Source of the DNA: Bradyrhizobium diazoefficiens
Lineage (GTDB): Bacteria > Pseudomonadota > Alphaproteobacteria > Rhizobiales > Xanthobacteraceae
DNA: 64,000 nucleotides
Direction of reading: 5' to 3'
Assembly (NCBI RefSeq): GCF_018131015.1
Contig: NZ_JAFCJJ010000010.1
Location: forward strand, 1 to 64,000
Each line of letters opens with the position of its first letter. The first letter of the stretch is position 1. Below the pieces are notes generated by a model that did not search any database, was not told where the DNA came from, and saw nothing but the letters and a program-made list of their open reading frames with translations. Shown one piece after another: positions 25,959 through 35,253 of the stretch. Both the position numbers and the translations under genes were made by a program.

Positions 25959-26945
25959 CTACTCAACCTTGCCGATCTTCTTCACAGCCGCGATCAGCCG
26001 CGCGCTGTCGGCCGCGACGAATTCGGAGAAGGCCGGCGCGTCCTGATAGGCGACGAGACTGCCCGAGGCCTCGAAAGTCTTGAGAACGTCAGGACTCGCC
26101 ATCACCTGCGCCATCGCCTCGCGCAGCCGCGTCGCGATCGGTGCAGGAAGCGAACTCTGTGCGAACAGCCCGGCCCAGATGTACATCTCGACGTCCTTGT
26201 AGCCGAGCTCCTGGAACGTCGGCACGTCGGGGAAGCTCGCGACGCGACGCGCGCCGCAATTACCGAGCACGCGCAGCTTGCCGTCGTCGACCTGCGGTTT
26301 CAGCGTTCCCGGTGCGGCCGCGATCGCCTGCACGGTACCACTGAGGATCGCGGTGAGCGCGGGACCCGCGCCGCGGAACGGCACATGCAGCAGCTTGATG
26401 CCGGCGCTGTTCGCGAACATCTCCATCGCCACGTGCAGCGTGCCGTAGGGACCCGAAGAGCCATAGGTGATCTGGCCCGGCCGCTTCTTGGCATCCTCGA
26501 CGAAATCCTGCGCCGTCTTCCACGGCGCCGACGCCGGCACGGCCAGCAGCGTGGGATCGGCAAGCACGCGCGCGATCGGCATGAACTGCGAGACTTCATA
26601 GGCGACGGGACGCTCGAACAGCCGATCGGCCTCGGGAAGCACCGCGAGCGAGGACAGCGTCATCAACAGCGTATAGCCGTCGGGCTCGGCGCGCGCGGCC
26701 GCGGCATTGCCGACCGATCCGCCGCCCCCGCCGGCGCGGTTGTCGACGATGACAGGCTTGCCGAGGATCCGCTCCAGCGCCATCGCGACCGGCCGCGCCG
26801 CGAGATCGGCCTGCCCTCCGGCCGGAAACGGCACGATCATGGTGATGTTGCGCGCGGGATAGGTTTGCGCGAAGGCCGTGCGCGGGATCACGATCTGCGT
26901 AAGCGGCAAGGCTGCGGCGGCACGCAAAAGGTCACGGCGGTTCAT
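25959..26945 (-). CDS. Tripartite tricarboxylate transporter-type (Bug) solute-binding protein
   Basis: A 328-residue periplasmic receptor of the Bug/TctC family. The N terminus carries a Tat-like twin-arginine signal (NRRDLLRAAAALP), cleaved near TAFAQ. Family motifs are MIVPFPAGGQADLAARPVA, VDNRAGGGGGSVGN, GYTLLM, YGSSGPYGTLHVAMEMF and LHVPFRGAGPALTAILSG. These proteins bind organic acids and deliver them to a TctAB permease or act as sensors; no tctAB genes are here, so it is an orphan. The ATG at 26945 is favoured over an upstream TTG. It lies downstream of a LysR gene on the same strand. Confidence 0.92.
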   Translation of the reverse strand: MNRRDLLRAAAALPLTQIVIPRTAFAQTYPARNITMIVPFPAGGQADLAARPVAMALERILGKPVIVDNRAGGGGGSVGNAAAARAEPDGYTLLMTLSSLAVLPEADRLFERPVAYEVSQFMPIARVLADPTLLAVPASAPWKTAQDFVEDAKKRPGQITYGSSGPYGTLHVAMEMFANSAGIKLLHVPFRGAGPALTAILSGTVQAIAAAPGTLKPQVDDGKLRVLGNCGARRVASFPDVPTFQELGYKDVEMYIWAGLFAQSSLPAPIATRLREAMAQVMASPDVLKTFEASGSLVAYQDAPAFSEFVAADSARLIAAVKKIGKVE

Positions 26946-27039
26946 CGGCGGTTTCCCCAATATGATTTTGTTTTTCGTTCAGGACGTAGAGTAGCGATAT
27001 CCCGTGGCGGCGCAAAGCGCCCGTGCCCCCGGATCGGAC

Positions 27040-27975
27040 TTACACAGCCTTCCCGCCCTTCTTCGGTCGTCGCTTGCAGGTGCCGGGCAGTCTTGCGGCG
27101 AGGAAATCGGCGAGCGCCTCGACGCGCGCGGGGCGCGGGCCGCCGGGCGGCGTCACCAGGTGCACGGCGCCTTCGGCCTGCTTCCAGTCCTTCAGGATCA
27201 CTTCGACCTCGCCGGACGAGATGGCCTCGCCAACGATGAATTCGGGCAGCTCGGCGATGCCGAGACCGGCGATCAGCGCCGGCATCACCGCCTCGCCATT
27301 GTTGACGCGAAGCTGGCCGCCCGGGCGCACGCTGGCCTGCTCGCCGGCGGAATTGCTGTAGTGCCAGACGTTGGGCGTCGACAGATAGGCGTAGCTGAAG
27401 CATTTGTGCTCGGCCAGATGCATCGGATGCGTCGGGCGGCCGTGCTTCCTGAGATAGGACGGCGCGGCCACCGTGAAGCGCGGCATGGTGAAGAGCCGCC
27501 GCGCGATCAGCGAGGAGTCCGGCAGCCGCGCGATCCGCACCGCCATGTCAAAACCGTCGCCGATCAGGTCGACGGTCGCATCGCTCAGATGCAGGTCGAC
27601 CGAGACTTCCGGATAGGCCTCGAAAAACGCCGGCAGCAGCGGCGCTACCGCCTTGATCCCGAAGGTCATGGGCACCGCTAGCCGGACCAGCCCGCGCGGC
27701 GCCACCGATTGCGCCAGCGCCTCGTTCTCCGCCGCCTCGCCGTCGGCCAGAAGGCGCGTCGCGCGCTCGGCGAGCTTGTGGCCGGCATCCGTCAGCGCGA
27801 GCCGGCGCGAGGTGCGATTGAACAGGCGGGCCCCTAACCGCTCCTCCAGCCGCGTCACCGCCTTGGACACGGTTGCCTTGGACATCGCGAGCTCGCTCGC
27901 TGCGGCCGCAAACGACCGCAGCTCCACGACTTTTGCGAAAATCGCGAGCGCCTCGAAATCGGGAAGGTTGGACAT
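27040..27975 (-). CDS. LysR-family transcriptional regulator
   Basis: A 311-residue LysR protein. The winged helix-turn-helix is at residues 5-65 (AIFAKVVELRSFAAAASELAMSKATVSKAVTRLEERLGARLFNRT in pieces), and the effector domain follows (GLVRLAVPMTFG, LDLHLSDATVDLIGDGFDMAVRI). It is of the AaeR/DhcR-like subgroup that often senses quinones, aldehydes or aromatic acids. The gene is divergent from an SDR-pirin-WrbA operon, and a GAAACA-ATG-TGTTTC dyad lies between them, so it probably controls that operon and itself. The ATG at 27975 gives the usual LysR N terminus; the ribosome-binding site is weak. Confidence 0.93.
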   Translation of the reverse strand: MSNLPDFEALAIFAKVVELRSFAAAASELAMSKATVSKAVTRLEERLGARLFNRTSRRLALTDAGHKLAERATRLLADGEAAENEALAQSVAPRGLVRLAVPMTFGIKAVAPLLPAFFEAYPEVSVDLHLSDATVDLIGDGFDMAVRIARLPDSSLIARRLFTMPRFTVAAPSYLRKHGRPTHPMHLAEHKCFSYAYLSTPNVWHYSNSAGEQASVRPGGQLRVNNGEAVMPALIAGLGIAELPEFIVGEAISSGEVEVILKDWKQAEGAVHLVTPPGGPRPARVEALADFLAARLPGTCKRRPKKGGKAV

Positions 27976-28000
27976 GGGACGACCCGTTCTGATGTTTTTG

Positions 28001-28015
28001 GAAACAATGTGTTTC
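28001..28015. promoter_or_regulatory. Candidate LysR operator dyad
   Basis: GAAACA-ATG-TGTTTC is a perfect 6-bp inverted repeat with a 3-nt spacer in the 114-bp divergent region between the LysR gene and the SDR gene. A further GTTTC half-site (28019-28024 region) follows. Confidence 0.55.
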
Positions 28016-28089
28016 AATAGTTTCTATTTCTATACCACAGGCGGAGGCTTATCCAAGCGTCATCAGAAATTCAGGACTGGAGACATCCA

Positions 28090-28842
28090 ATGACCAAGAA
28101 GCTCTCAGGCAAGGTCGCCCTCGTCACCGGCGGTTCACGCGGCATCGGCGCGGCATCAGCCCGTGCGCTCGCCGATCAAGGCGCCGACGTCGCCATCAGC
28201 TATGTCGCCTCGCCCGAAAAGGCCGAGGCCGTCGTCACCGAATTGAAGGCCCGCGGCGTCAAGGCCCGCGCCTACAAGGCCGATCAGGCCTCCGCCAAGG
28301 ACGTCGATCAACTGGTCAAGAACGTCGCCGGCGATTTCGGCCGCCTGGACATCCTCGTCAACAATGCCGGCGTCGCCGTCGGTGGCCTGATCGATGATGC
28401 CGCGACCGACACCGCCGCGCTCGCCCGTCAGGAGGACATCAACGTTCACGGCGTGATCGCCGCGATCCGAACGGCTTCGAAGTTGATGGGCGAAGGCGGC
28501 CGCATCGTCACGATCGGCTCGGGTATCGCCACGCGCGCCTCCTTTCCCGGTCTGGCCGATTACGCGGCAACCAAGGCTGCAATCGTCGGCTACTCCAAGG
28601 GCGCATCACGCGACCTCGGACCGCGCGGCATCACGGTCAACGTGCTGCAGCCGGGCTCGATCAATACCGACATGAACCCCGACGACGATCGGGATTTTGC
28701 GGACGCGCAGCGCAAGCAGCACGCGCTGCAGCGCTTCGGAACCGCGGAAGAAATCGCCGCCGGCGTCGTCTTCCTGGCGAGCCCCGAAGCCTCCTTCGTC
28801 ACCGGCACCGTGCTCAATGTCGACGGCGGTTTTGGCGCCTGA
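28090..28842 (+). CDS. SDR-family oxidoreductase
   Basis: A 250-residue classical short-chain dehydrogenase. The cofactor motif is TGGSRGIG (residues 14-21), followed by VNNAG near residue 91, the catalytic Ser in IGSGIAT and the Tyr-x3-Lys in YAATK (about 160-164), and the usual C-terminal FVTGTVLNVDGGFGA. It should reduce or oxidise a carbonyl/alcohol pair with NADP(H) in the cytosol; the substrate is unknown. GGAGA lies upstream of the ATG at 28090. It is first in a three-gene group with pirin (28 nt downstream) and WrbA, probably controlled by the divergent LysR protein. Confidence 0.94.
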   Translation: MTKKLSGKVALVTGGSRGIGAASARALADQGADVAISYVASPEKAEAVVTELKARGVKARAYKADQASAKDVDQLVKNVAGDFGRLDILVNNAGVAVGGLIDDAATDTAALARQEDINVHGVIAAIRTASKLMGEGGRIVTIGSGIATRASFPGLADYAATKAAIVGYSKGASRDLGPRGITVNVLQPGSINTDMNPDDDRDFADAQRKQHALQRFGTAEEIAAGVVFLASPEASFVTGTVLNVDGGFGA

Positions 28843-28870
28843 GATTTCACCTCAATCAAGGACTACGCAA

Positions 28871-29569
28871 ATGATCGAACTCAGACCTTTCGCAAAGCTC
28901 GGCGGCGCCGATCACGGCTGGCTCAAGGCCAGGCATCATTTCTCCTTCGCCGACTATTATGACCCCAACAACATGAGCCATGGCAGCTTGCGGGTGTGGA
29001 ACGACGACGAAATCGCGCCGAACACCGGCTTTCCCGCCCATCCCCACGCCAACATGGAGATCATCACCTATGTGCGCGAGGGCGCGATCACCCATCAGGA
29101 CAGCCTCGGCAACGAGGGCCGCACCGAGGCGGGCGACGTGCAGGTGATGAGCGCCGGCAGCGGCATCCGTCACTCCGAGTACAATCTGGAGCCGACCAGC
29201 ACGCGGATCTTCCAGATCTGGATCGAGCCGACCGCGCGCGGCGGCCAGCCGACTTGGGGATCGAAGCCGTTCCCGAAGGCGGATCGCTCCGGCAAGCTCG
29301 TCACGATTGCGAGCGGCATCGAGGGTGACGTCGACGCGCTGCCGATCCGGGCCGATGCGCGGGTGCTCGCCACCACGCTGAAGGCCGGCGAGAGCGCCGA
29401 ATACGCGCCGCAGAAGTCGCGGCACCTCTATCTGGTTCCGGCGGCCGGATCGGTCGAGATCAACGGCGTGCGCGTCAACGCCCGCGACGGTGCCGCAATC
29501 CGCGACGAGGATCGGCTCAAGATCACGGCCCTGGAAGACACCGAGCTCGTGCTCGTCGACGCGGCGTAA
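28871..29569 (+). CDS. Pirin family protein
   Basis: A 232-residue bicupin. The metal-binding residues of the N-terminal cupin are present: the His pair in [15 protein letters not shown] and the His and Glu in GIRHSEYN. Bacterial pirins often show quercetinase-like dioxygenase activity or act as redox sensors. The C-terminal cupin is shorter and lacks obvious ligands, as in the family. AAGGA lies before the ATG at 28871. It follows the SDR gene by 28 nt and precedes WrbA, a combination that suggests a response to quinones or flavonoid-like compounds (inference). Confidence 0.94.
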   Translation: MIELRPFAKLGGADHGWLKARHHFSFADYYDPNNMSHGSLRVWNDDEIAPNTGFPAHPHANMEIITYVREGAITHQDSLGNEGRTEAGDVQVMSAGSGIRHSEYNLEPTSTRIFQIWIEPTARGGQPTWGSKPFPKADRSGKLVTIASGIEGDVDALPIRADARVLATTLKAGESAEYAPQKSRHLYLVPAAGSVEINGVRVNARDGAAIRDEDRLKITALEDTELVLVDAA

Positions 29570-29580
29570 CGAAGATTTCC

Positions 29581-29609
29581 GTCGTGGCCGGGCCTGTCCC
29601 GGCCATGAC
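29581..29609. repeat. Short palindromic intergenic repeat
   Basis: GTCGTGGCCGGG (29581-29592) pairs with TCCCGGCCATGAC (29597-29609) around a 4-nt loop. It lies between pirin and WrbA, where it could act as a REP-like element or partial terminator. No T-tract follows. Confidence 0.65.
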
Positions 29610-29651
29610 GCCCCAACAAATAGCGATCAAGCCCACTCAACGGAGACCACC

Positions 29652-30251
29652 ATGACCAAAGTTCTCGTCCTCTATTATTCCGCCTATGGCCACATCGAAG
29701 CGATGGCGAATGCGGTCGCCGAAGGCGCGCGCGAGGCCGGCGCCACCGTCGACATCAAGCGCGTGCCCGAGCTGGTTCCGGCCGAGGTCGCCAAGGCCTC
29801 CTATTACAAGCTCGGCCAGGCCGCGCCCGTCGCGAAGATCGAGGACCTCGCCAACTACGACGCGATCATCATCGGCACCGGCACCCGCTTCGGCCGGATG
29901 GCCTCGCAGATGGCGAACTTCCTGGACCAGGCGGGCGGGCTCTGGGCCAAGGGCGCGCTGCACGGCAAGGTCGGCGGTGCCTTCACCGCGAGCGCGACCC
30001 AGCATGGCGGCCAGGAGACCACGCTGTTCTCGATCATCACCAACCTCTTGCATTTCGGCATGGTGGTGGTCGGCTTGAATTACGGCTTTGCCGGCCAGAT
30101 GAAGCTCGACGAGGTCACCGGCGGCGCTCCCTATGGCGCCACCACCATCACCGGTGGCGACGGCAGCCGCCAGCCCAGTGCCAACGAGCTCGCCGGCGCA
30201 CGCTACCAGGGCCGCCAGATCGCGGAGACTGCGAAGAAGCTGCACGGCTGA
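29652..30251 (+). CDS. wrbA: NAD(P)H:quinone oxidoreductase WrbA
   Basis: A 199-residue flavodoxin-like protein of normal WrbA length. The FMN phosphate loop is [12 protein letters not shown] (residues 8-19), and [12 protein letters not shown] (about 77-88) and the [11 protein letters not shown] segment match the family. It reduces quinones by two electrons, avoiding semiquinone formation, as a cytosolic tetramer. CGGAGA lies 6 nt before the ATG at 29652. As third gene behind SDR and pirin, with a palindromic repeat before it, it probably belongs to the same LysR-controlled response. Confidence 0.95.
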   Translation: MTKVLVLYYSAYGHIEAMANAVAEGAREAGATVDIKRVPELVPAEVAKASYYKLGQAAPVAKIEDLANYDAIIIGTGTRFGRMASQMANFLDQAGGLWAKGALHGKVGGAFTASATQHGGQETTLFSIITNLLHFGMVVVGLNYGFAGQMKLDEVTGGAPYGATTITGGDGSRQPSANELAGARYQGRQIAETAKKLHG

Positions 30252-30291
30252 TGTGATTGGGGCGGCATTCCCTTGCAGGAATGCTGCCCCG

Positions 30292-31437
30292 TTATCGCAT
30301 TGGTTTGCCCATCGCCCGCGCCGCAAGCGCGGCGAGCTTCGGATGCCGGCGCAGACCTTGCGCGGCGTGGTCGCGCAGCGCATAGGGCAGCCCGCGCCAG
30401 GACAGCGCGACGCTGACGTCGGTCAGCGGCACCGGTTCAGCCCCGAAGCGGCGCTTGTAGTCCTGATTTCCGATGCTGAGATCGAAGCGACGCACGCCTT
30501 GCGCATGCAGGGCCGCCATGGTGCGTTCGGTCACGAGCAGCCCGGGCGAGAAGTTCGCGAAGGTCCTGCCGGTATGGCTGATGCGGAGCAGGAAGTAAGT
30601 CGCGCCGTGCCTGACGCCGAGCGTGGAGGCGACGATGCCCTTGTCGCAAACCAGCGCCGAGACGACGGCATAGCCTTCGGCAACGCCCTGGCGCGCGACC
30701 TCGCGATAGAAACCGGCGTGAATGTCGTCGTTCAGAACGAACGGCGAGCCGAGCTCTCTCATTCGCTCTTCCTGCTGGACGTCCATCACGTCGAGGATCT
30801 CTCGCGCACGCGCGACATCCGCGGCGATCTCGAACCGCGCGTCGCCGAACCGGCTGAACACGCGCCAGCAACGCGGCAGTTGCATGCGCCGGATCGACGC
30901 CCGATAGGCCGCATAATCGTCGCCCGTCAGCACGACGTTGCCGTTGACCGAGCAGGAGCCGGGACGGCCGAGCGACACCAGGGGGTTCGGCTTGCCGCCG
31001 ATTTGAGCCGGCATCTTCTTCAGGCGGAGCAGATCGAAGCGGTCGGGAAGAGCGCGCAGCCCCTCGACCAGCGCGTTGCCGATCGCCTGCATCGCAGCCG
31101 CATCCAGTACGGCATCGGGCGCAAGGATCGGCGCGTTGTTGTCGGAGACACCGAGGTCGGCAAATTCGACGACGCGGATGCCGCCCTTGACGCGGCTGAC
31201 CATCGGAACGAGCGCGACGTCCTTGCCGGTCGCAGCGTCGGAGATCACGGCGATCAGCGGCGCGGCGTCATGAAACGCCTCGTACCAGGCGGCGAGCCAG
31301 TAACCATGCTGAAAGGCCGTGCGATGACCTGAGTTCAGGCGCAATGCGGCCCGCCGCCAGTCACGCATGAAATCGACTGAGATTTCCGCCGTGCTGGACA
31401 CCCGACCATCTGGTTGCTCGAGGCTGAGAAACGCCAT
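30292..31437 (-). CDS. GNAT/CelD-like acyltransferase
   Basis: A 381-residue protein of the CelD/BcsL (Acetyltransf_6) type, in which two GNAT-like folds occur in tandem. Typical parts are AFQHGYWLAAWYEAFHD near the N terminus, the RIMQ-like RRMQLPRCWRVF region in the centre, and the C-terminal GVRHGATYFLLRISHTGRTFANFSPGLLV with FDLSIGNQDYKRRFG. Relatives are found in cellulose and exopolysaccharide gene clusters and may transfer acyl groups to a sugar or lipid carrier; the reaction is unproven. It is the left edge of the polysaccharide locus and runs on the same strand as the ligase and glycosyltransferase genes. Confidence 0.85.
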   Translation of the reverse strand: MAFLSLEQPDGRVSSTAEISVDFMRDWRRAALRLNSGHRTAFQHGYWLAAWYEAFHDAAPLIAVISDAATGKDVALVPMVSRVKGGIRVVEFADLGVSDNNAPILAPDAVLDAAAMQAIGNALVEGLRALPDRFDLLRLKKMPAQIGGKPNPLVSLGRPGSCSVNGNVVLTGDDYAAYRASIRRMQLPRCWRVFSRFGDARFEIAADVARAREILDVMDVQQEERMRELGSPFVLNDDIHAGFYREVARQGVAEGYAVVSALVCDKGIVASTLGVRHGATYFLLRISHTGRTFANFSPGLLVTERTMAALHAQGVRRFDLSIGNQDYKRRFGAEPVPLTDVSVALSWRGLPYALRDHAAQGLRRHPKLAALAARAMGKPMR

Positions 31438-31599
31438 TCACAGGGCATACAGTTACTGAATGTTTTCAGATAGATTATGTTTTGCCGCACCTTACAAGTT
31501 ACGTTGCTGCTTATCGTTAAGTCGACGACGTCGCAGGCAGCGCGGCGCCCTCCGTGTCCCGATATGAAACGTGGCCGACCGCCGCACTGCGACAAGTTG

Positions 31600-32949
31600 T
31601 CAGCGATTGGGTTCCGACCGCACACATTGGAACCTGGCCAGAAAATGCAGGCCCGCCGCGGCCAGCGCGAACATGAACCAGATCGGATTCTGCCGTTCGA
31701 GCAGGAAGGTTTCCGTCGTCCCGTAGAACAGGCCGAACAGCCAGATGGTCAGGAACAGCTTGCCCAGCGCATTGCTGCGGTTGTGAGCCTGGATCACCTG
31801 GAAATTGCGCAGCGGCGCGAGAACGAAGACCAGGATGACGAGCAGCAGGCCCGGCAGGCCGATGGTGATGGCGAGGTCGAGATAGCTGTTGTGGCTGTGC
31901 GCGGCGGTCACGGCCCATTCGGAGCCCTTGGCCGTCTGCCGCTCGGTGACGTCGTCCCAGAATGCCGCATAGCCATGGCCGAGGACCGGCTTTTCGGCGA
32001 CCGCCGCCAGCGCGAACTCCCAGATGTCCGAGCGGCCGGTGAAGGTCGGGTCGACCGGCAGCATTCGCGTAATGGTGCCGAGCGCAGGACTCATGACGCT
32101 GCCGACCGTCAGCAGGTTCATCACGATCAGCGGCGCGAAGCAGATCATCCGCTTCAGCCACAGGCTGCGCGTGACGTAGACCAGCGACGCCAGCGCGTAG
32201 ACCACGAGGCACAGCACGGTGGATGTCTTGCCGCCGGTGAAGATCAGGAAGACGCCGGCAAGGGCGGCGATCGCCGGCCCCATCACGAATGAGCCGACAG
32301 CGCCGAGATAGATGCCGACATAGACCAGGATGGTCATGACCGGCGAGGCGACGTTCTTGTGGCCGAAGCTGCCGCGCCAGTCGCCGGCGAGCTGCGGCTC
32401 GGTGATGTCGAGGGCGGAGTGGATCGAATATTGCGGCGCGAGGAAGATGCCGAGATAGCACAGCACGAGCAGCACGAGCGCGGCTGCGCCGAGGCACCGA
32501 TTGAAGCTCCGCTGCGTCGGCGGCAGCAGCGGCAGCAGGACCGCGAGCGAGGTCACGCTCGTCGCCAGCAGGAAGCGCTGGATCGAGACCTCGCGGCTCT
32601 CGGAGAAGACCACGTTGATTGCCATCCAGCCGACGAGGCAGAGATGCAGCGGGGTCACCAGCGTCTTCAACGACGGGGCATCGGTGGTCAGGGTGAACAG
32701 CGCCGCGACGGCGGCGAGCAGCCCGAAGGAGATGTAGTTCAGCGCCATGCGGCCGCCGACGACGTTGGCAACGTCCTCGCTGCGCAAGTCCGGGAACGGA
32801 TCGAGCGTGATCATGACCAGCAGCACGGCCGCGACCGCAACGAGGCAGCGCGCCAGCCGGCCGACGTCGATCTTCGCAAGCTCCTCGCGCAAGGCGCGGC
32901 CGGGCGATCGGGCCTCGACGTCGGTCATGTCTGCGGCGCTGCGATCCAT
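31600..32949 (-). CDS. O-antigen ligase/Wzy-like polysaccharide polymerase
   Basis: A 449-residue protein with about 10-12 membrane spans and the Wzy_C/O-antigen ligase signature in the large periplasmic loop before the last spans: FTGRSDIWEFAL, VLGHGYAAFW and AAHSHNSYLDLAITIGLPG. Such proteins polymerise or ligate polysaccharide repeat units on undecaprenyl diphosphate at the periplasmic face. The start is uncertain: ATG 32949 is given, but ATG 32928 is possible, and ATG 33003 would overlap the upstream glycosyltransferase by 22 nt; none has a convincing ribosome-binding site. Translational coupling with that gene is likely. Confidence 0.88.
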   Translation of the reverse strand: MDRSAADMTDVEARSPGRALREELAKIDVGRLARCLVAVAAVLLVMITLDPFPDLRSEDVANVVGGRMALNYISFGLLAAVAALFTLTTDAPSLKTLVTPLHLCLVGWMAINVVFSESREVSIQRFLLATSVTSLAVLLPLLPPTQRSFNRCLGAAALVLLVLCYLGIFLAPQYSIHSALDITEPQLAGDWRGSFGHKNVASPVMTILVYVGIYLGAVGSFVMGPAIAALAGVFLIFTGGKTSTVLCLVVYALASLVYVTRSLWLKRMICFAPLIVMNLLTVGSVMSPALGTITRMLPVDPTFTGRSDIWEFALAAVAEKPVLGHGYAAFWDDVTERQTAKGSEWAVTAAHSHNSYLDLAITIGLPGLLLVILVFVLAPLRNFQVIQAHNRSNALGKLFLTIWLFGLFYGTTETFLLERQNPIWFMFALAAAGLHFLARFQCVRSEPNR

Positions 32950-32981
32950 GGCTCGGGGCCGATAGAAGGGGACATCTCCGT

Positions 32982-34058
32982 CTAACCCATCCCCGTTAAC
33001 CATCCGTCAACCAGCAGGCCGGAAGCGGCGGTGAGCTTCTGCCGCCGCGCCACGCTGCACGCGATCTCGTAATATTGCAGCGCGCGCTGCTCCAGCGTGA
33101 GGTTATCCATGATGTAGCCGCGCGGATCGAATTTGCCGGCGGTGCAGCCGGCCCAGAACTCCGCCCAGGATGCCTCGAAGCCGGCGCGATCGGCGAAGGT
33201 GAGGCCACAGCGGTCGTCCCAATAGGGCACCGAGGAGACCGGCGCGAACTGGACGCGGTGCGGGAAATAGTCCGGGTCCCGCCACGGGCCGCCGGGATTC
33301 CAGGCGAGCACCGGCACGCCGCAGGACAGGGCCTGCTGATAGGCGATGCCCTGGCTCTCGTTCTGGCAGAGGAAGATCATCGCGCGCGAACACGAAAGCG
33401 CGGCCTGAAAATCTTCCTCCTTGTAGCTGCCGTAGCGCAGCTCGACGAAGGAGCGGCCCTCGCTGATGAGGCGCGCGCGGACCCGGTCAACCAGCTCCGG
33501 CACGTAGCGCTCACGGTCCCAATGGACCTTGTCATAGATGAGGACGTCGACGGTCTTGTCACGCGGGCGCGACGGCGACCACAGATCGGTGTCGATGCCG
33601 ACCGGCCAGGCTTCCGTCTCGGGCCAGTACGGCCGGTACATGTCGGCGTACCAGGGCCCGGGCACCACGACCTTCTTCACCGGCAGCCGCTTGAACAGCT
33701 CGGGATCGTCCAAGGGATGGTTGTGGGCGGCGACCCCGAGCAGGATCGGGTTCTTCCAGGCGAACTTGTCCAGCAGGAAGGTGCGGCCGATGATGCAGGC
33801 GACCTCCTCCGGATGCTGCGCGACGTAGCCGTAGTCGTTGACGCGATAGCGGATGCCGAGCCGGTCGAGCCCCACGCAGAGATTGAGGAAGACGCGAAGC
33901 TGCCCGCTCATGCGCGGCTCGCCGAACAGCATGCGGCGCGCCATGCGCCGCAGGTGACGGTCGCCGGGAAACCAGCGATCGTCCTTGTCCTCGTAGAAGA
34001 GGTTGAGGACCATGGCGTCGGGATCGTAATCGAATGTCTTTGCGGGCAATGGATCCAT
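32982..34058 (-). CDS. Glycosyltransferase (GT-B type)
   Basis: A 358-residue protein with a GT-B-like C-terminal half: VDVLIYDKVHWDRERY, a Lys/Arg-rich donor region, and ESQGIAYQQALSCGVPVLAWNPGG, which is the E-x7-E nucleotide-sugar motif with Gln in place of the second Glu. The N-terminal half is acceptor-binding and variable. It should add one sugar to a growing lipid-linked oligosaccharide in the cytosol. The sugar is unknown. ATG 34058 is used; an upstream TTG at 34067 is less likely, and no good ribosome-binding site is seen. It lies just upstream of the polymerase gene and is divergent from a GT2 gene. Confidence 0.78.
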   Translation of the reverse strand: MDPLPAKTFDYDPDAMVLNLFYEDKDDRWFPGDRHLRRMARRMLFGEPRMSGQLRVFLNLCVGLDRLGIRYRVNDYGYVAQHPEEVACIIGRTFLLDKFAWKNPILLGVAAHNHPLDDPELFKRLPVKKVVVPGPWYADMYRPYWPETEAWPVGIDTDLWSPSRPRDKTVDVLIYDKVHWDRERYVPELVDRVRARLISEGRSFVELRYGSYKEEDFQAALSCSRAMIFLCQNESQGIAYQQALSCGVPVLAWNPGGPWRDPDYFPHRVQFAPVSSVPYWDDRCGLTFADRAGFEASWAEFWAGCTAGKFDPRGYIMDNLTLEQRALQYYEIACSVARRQKLTAASGLLVDGWLTGMG

Positions 34059-34290
34059 CCGCGGCAATCAGGTCGTCATTCTCGCATGAGACCGGGTGTC
34101 GCACCTGTCGAAAGCTGCGACAGACTTAACGCCACAGGCTTAACGCTAATTGACGAAACCGGTGCCGGGGGGAGCTTCGTCGCAATGATTTGATCCTTGT
34201 CGGGGTATCATTCGCGGCCGCCACGGCTGCGATTGCCGGGAAGTTAACGGATCATTGAAGACGGGCCATCGCTTGACCGCCACCGAAGCC

Positions 34291-35241
34291 ATGCTCGATG
34301 CACCGAATGCCGTCCCCGCTCCGGCGGCGCGCGCGGCGCTGCCTGCGGTTACCGTCGTCATCCCGGCCAGGAACGCCGCGATCTATATCGGCCGGACCAT
34401 CGACAGCGCGCTGACGCAGAGCGGCGTCACTGAAATCGTTGTCGTGGACGACGGCTCGACCGACGACACCATGACGATCGTGCGCTCGTACCGCGATCCG
34501 CGGCTGCGCCTGATGACGAACGATGGCGGCGGCGTATCGGCGGCGCGAAACTTCGGCGCGCGAAACGCGCGCGGTAGCTGGCTGATCTTCCTCGACGCCG
34601 ACGACCTCTTGCGGCCCGGTGCGGTGACGGCGCTGCTCGAGGCCGCGAGCGCCGCGCCGCGCGCGGTCCTGGTCTATGGCGACTACAACACGATCGACAG
34701 CGCCGGACGGCAGATCGGCCGCCGCAATCTCCTGAAGGGACGCCGCAAGCCCACAGGCGACGTGCTGGAGCGGCTCGCCAGCGGCAATTTCATCGTCAAT
34801 GGCGGCATCGCGCTCGTCAGCGCCGAGGCGTTTCGCGCCGCCGGCGGCTTCGACGTCACGCTCAGATATTGCGAGGACTGGCACTGCTGGTGCCGCCTCG
34901 CCGCCATCGGCGAATTCGCGTTCGTGCCAAGACTCCTGCTCGACTATCGCGTGCACACCGCCAGCACCATGAATGCCGCAATGCGAACGCCGCAGGATTT
35001 CTTCCCCGCGGTCGCGCGCGTGTTCGACGATCCCCTGATCCTGGCCCGCCTGCCCGCGAACGCGGTCGCCCGGCTGCGGCAGGCCGCCGGAATCCATCTC
35101 GTCACCTATTCGGCGACACAAGCCGTCCGGTTCGGCCGGTACGGCGACGTGGTTCGCTATCTCGGTCTGATCGGCCGGCGCTCGCTCACAGCGATGCCGC
35201 GGTCGGCGCTCAAGGTCGCCCTCGCCTTTTTGGGAATCTGA
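34291..35241 (+). CDS. Glycosyltransferase family 2
   Basis: A 316-residue GT-A enzyme. The nucleotide-binding strand VTVVIPARNAAIYIGRTIDSAL is followed by VVDDGSTDDTM, the metal-binding D-x-D in FLDADDLLRPG, and the ED motif in RYCEDWHCWCRL, the full set for an inverting GT2. The C-terminal 70 residues are helical. The start is uncertain: ATG 34291 is given, but a TTG at 34255 is in frame. It probably adds a hexose or similar sugar to the polysaccharide repeat unit. It is divergent from the GT-B gene at 34058 and convergent with a second GT2 gene at 35254, 12 nt away. Confidence 0.87.
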   Translation: MLDAPNAVPAPAARAALPAVTVVIPARNAAIYIGRTIDSALTQSGVTEIVVVDDGSTDDTMTIVRSYRDPRLRLMTNDGGGVSAARNFGARNARGSWLIFLDADDLLRPGAVTALLEAASAAPRAVLVYGDYNTIDSAGRQIGRRNLLKGRRKPTGDVLERLASGNFIVNGGIALVSAEAFRAAGGFDVTLRYCEDWHCWCRLAAIGEFAFVPRLLLDYRVHTASTMNAAMRTPQDFFPAVARVFDDPLILARLPANAVARLRQAAGIHLVTYSATQAVRFGRYGDVVRYLGLIGRRSLTAMPRSALKVALAFLGI

Positions 35242-35253
35242 AACACCGCAGCG

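Noticed and set aside
30133..31332. Plus-strand frame of 399 codons opposite the GNAT/CelD-like gene
   Set aside because: It is antisense to a protein with recognisable acyltransferase features and begins inside wrbA.
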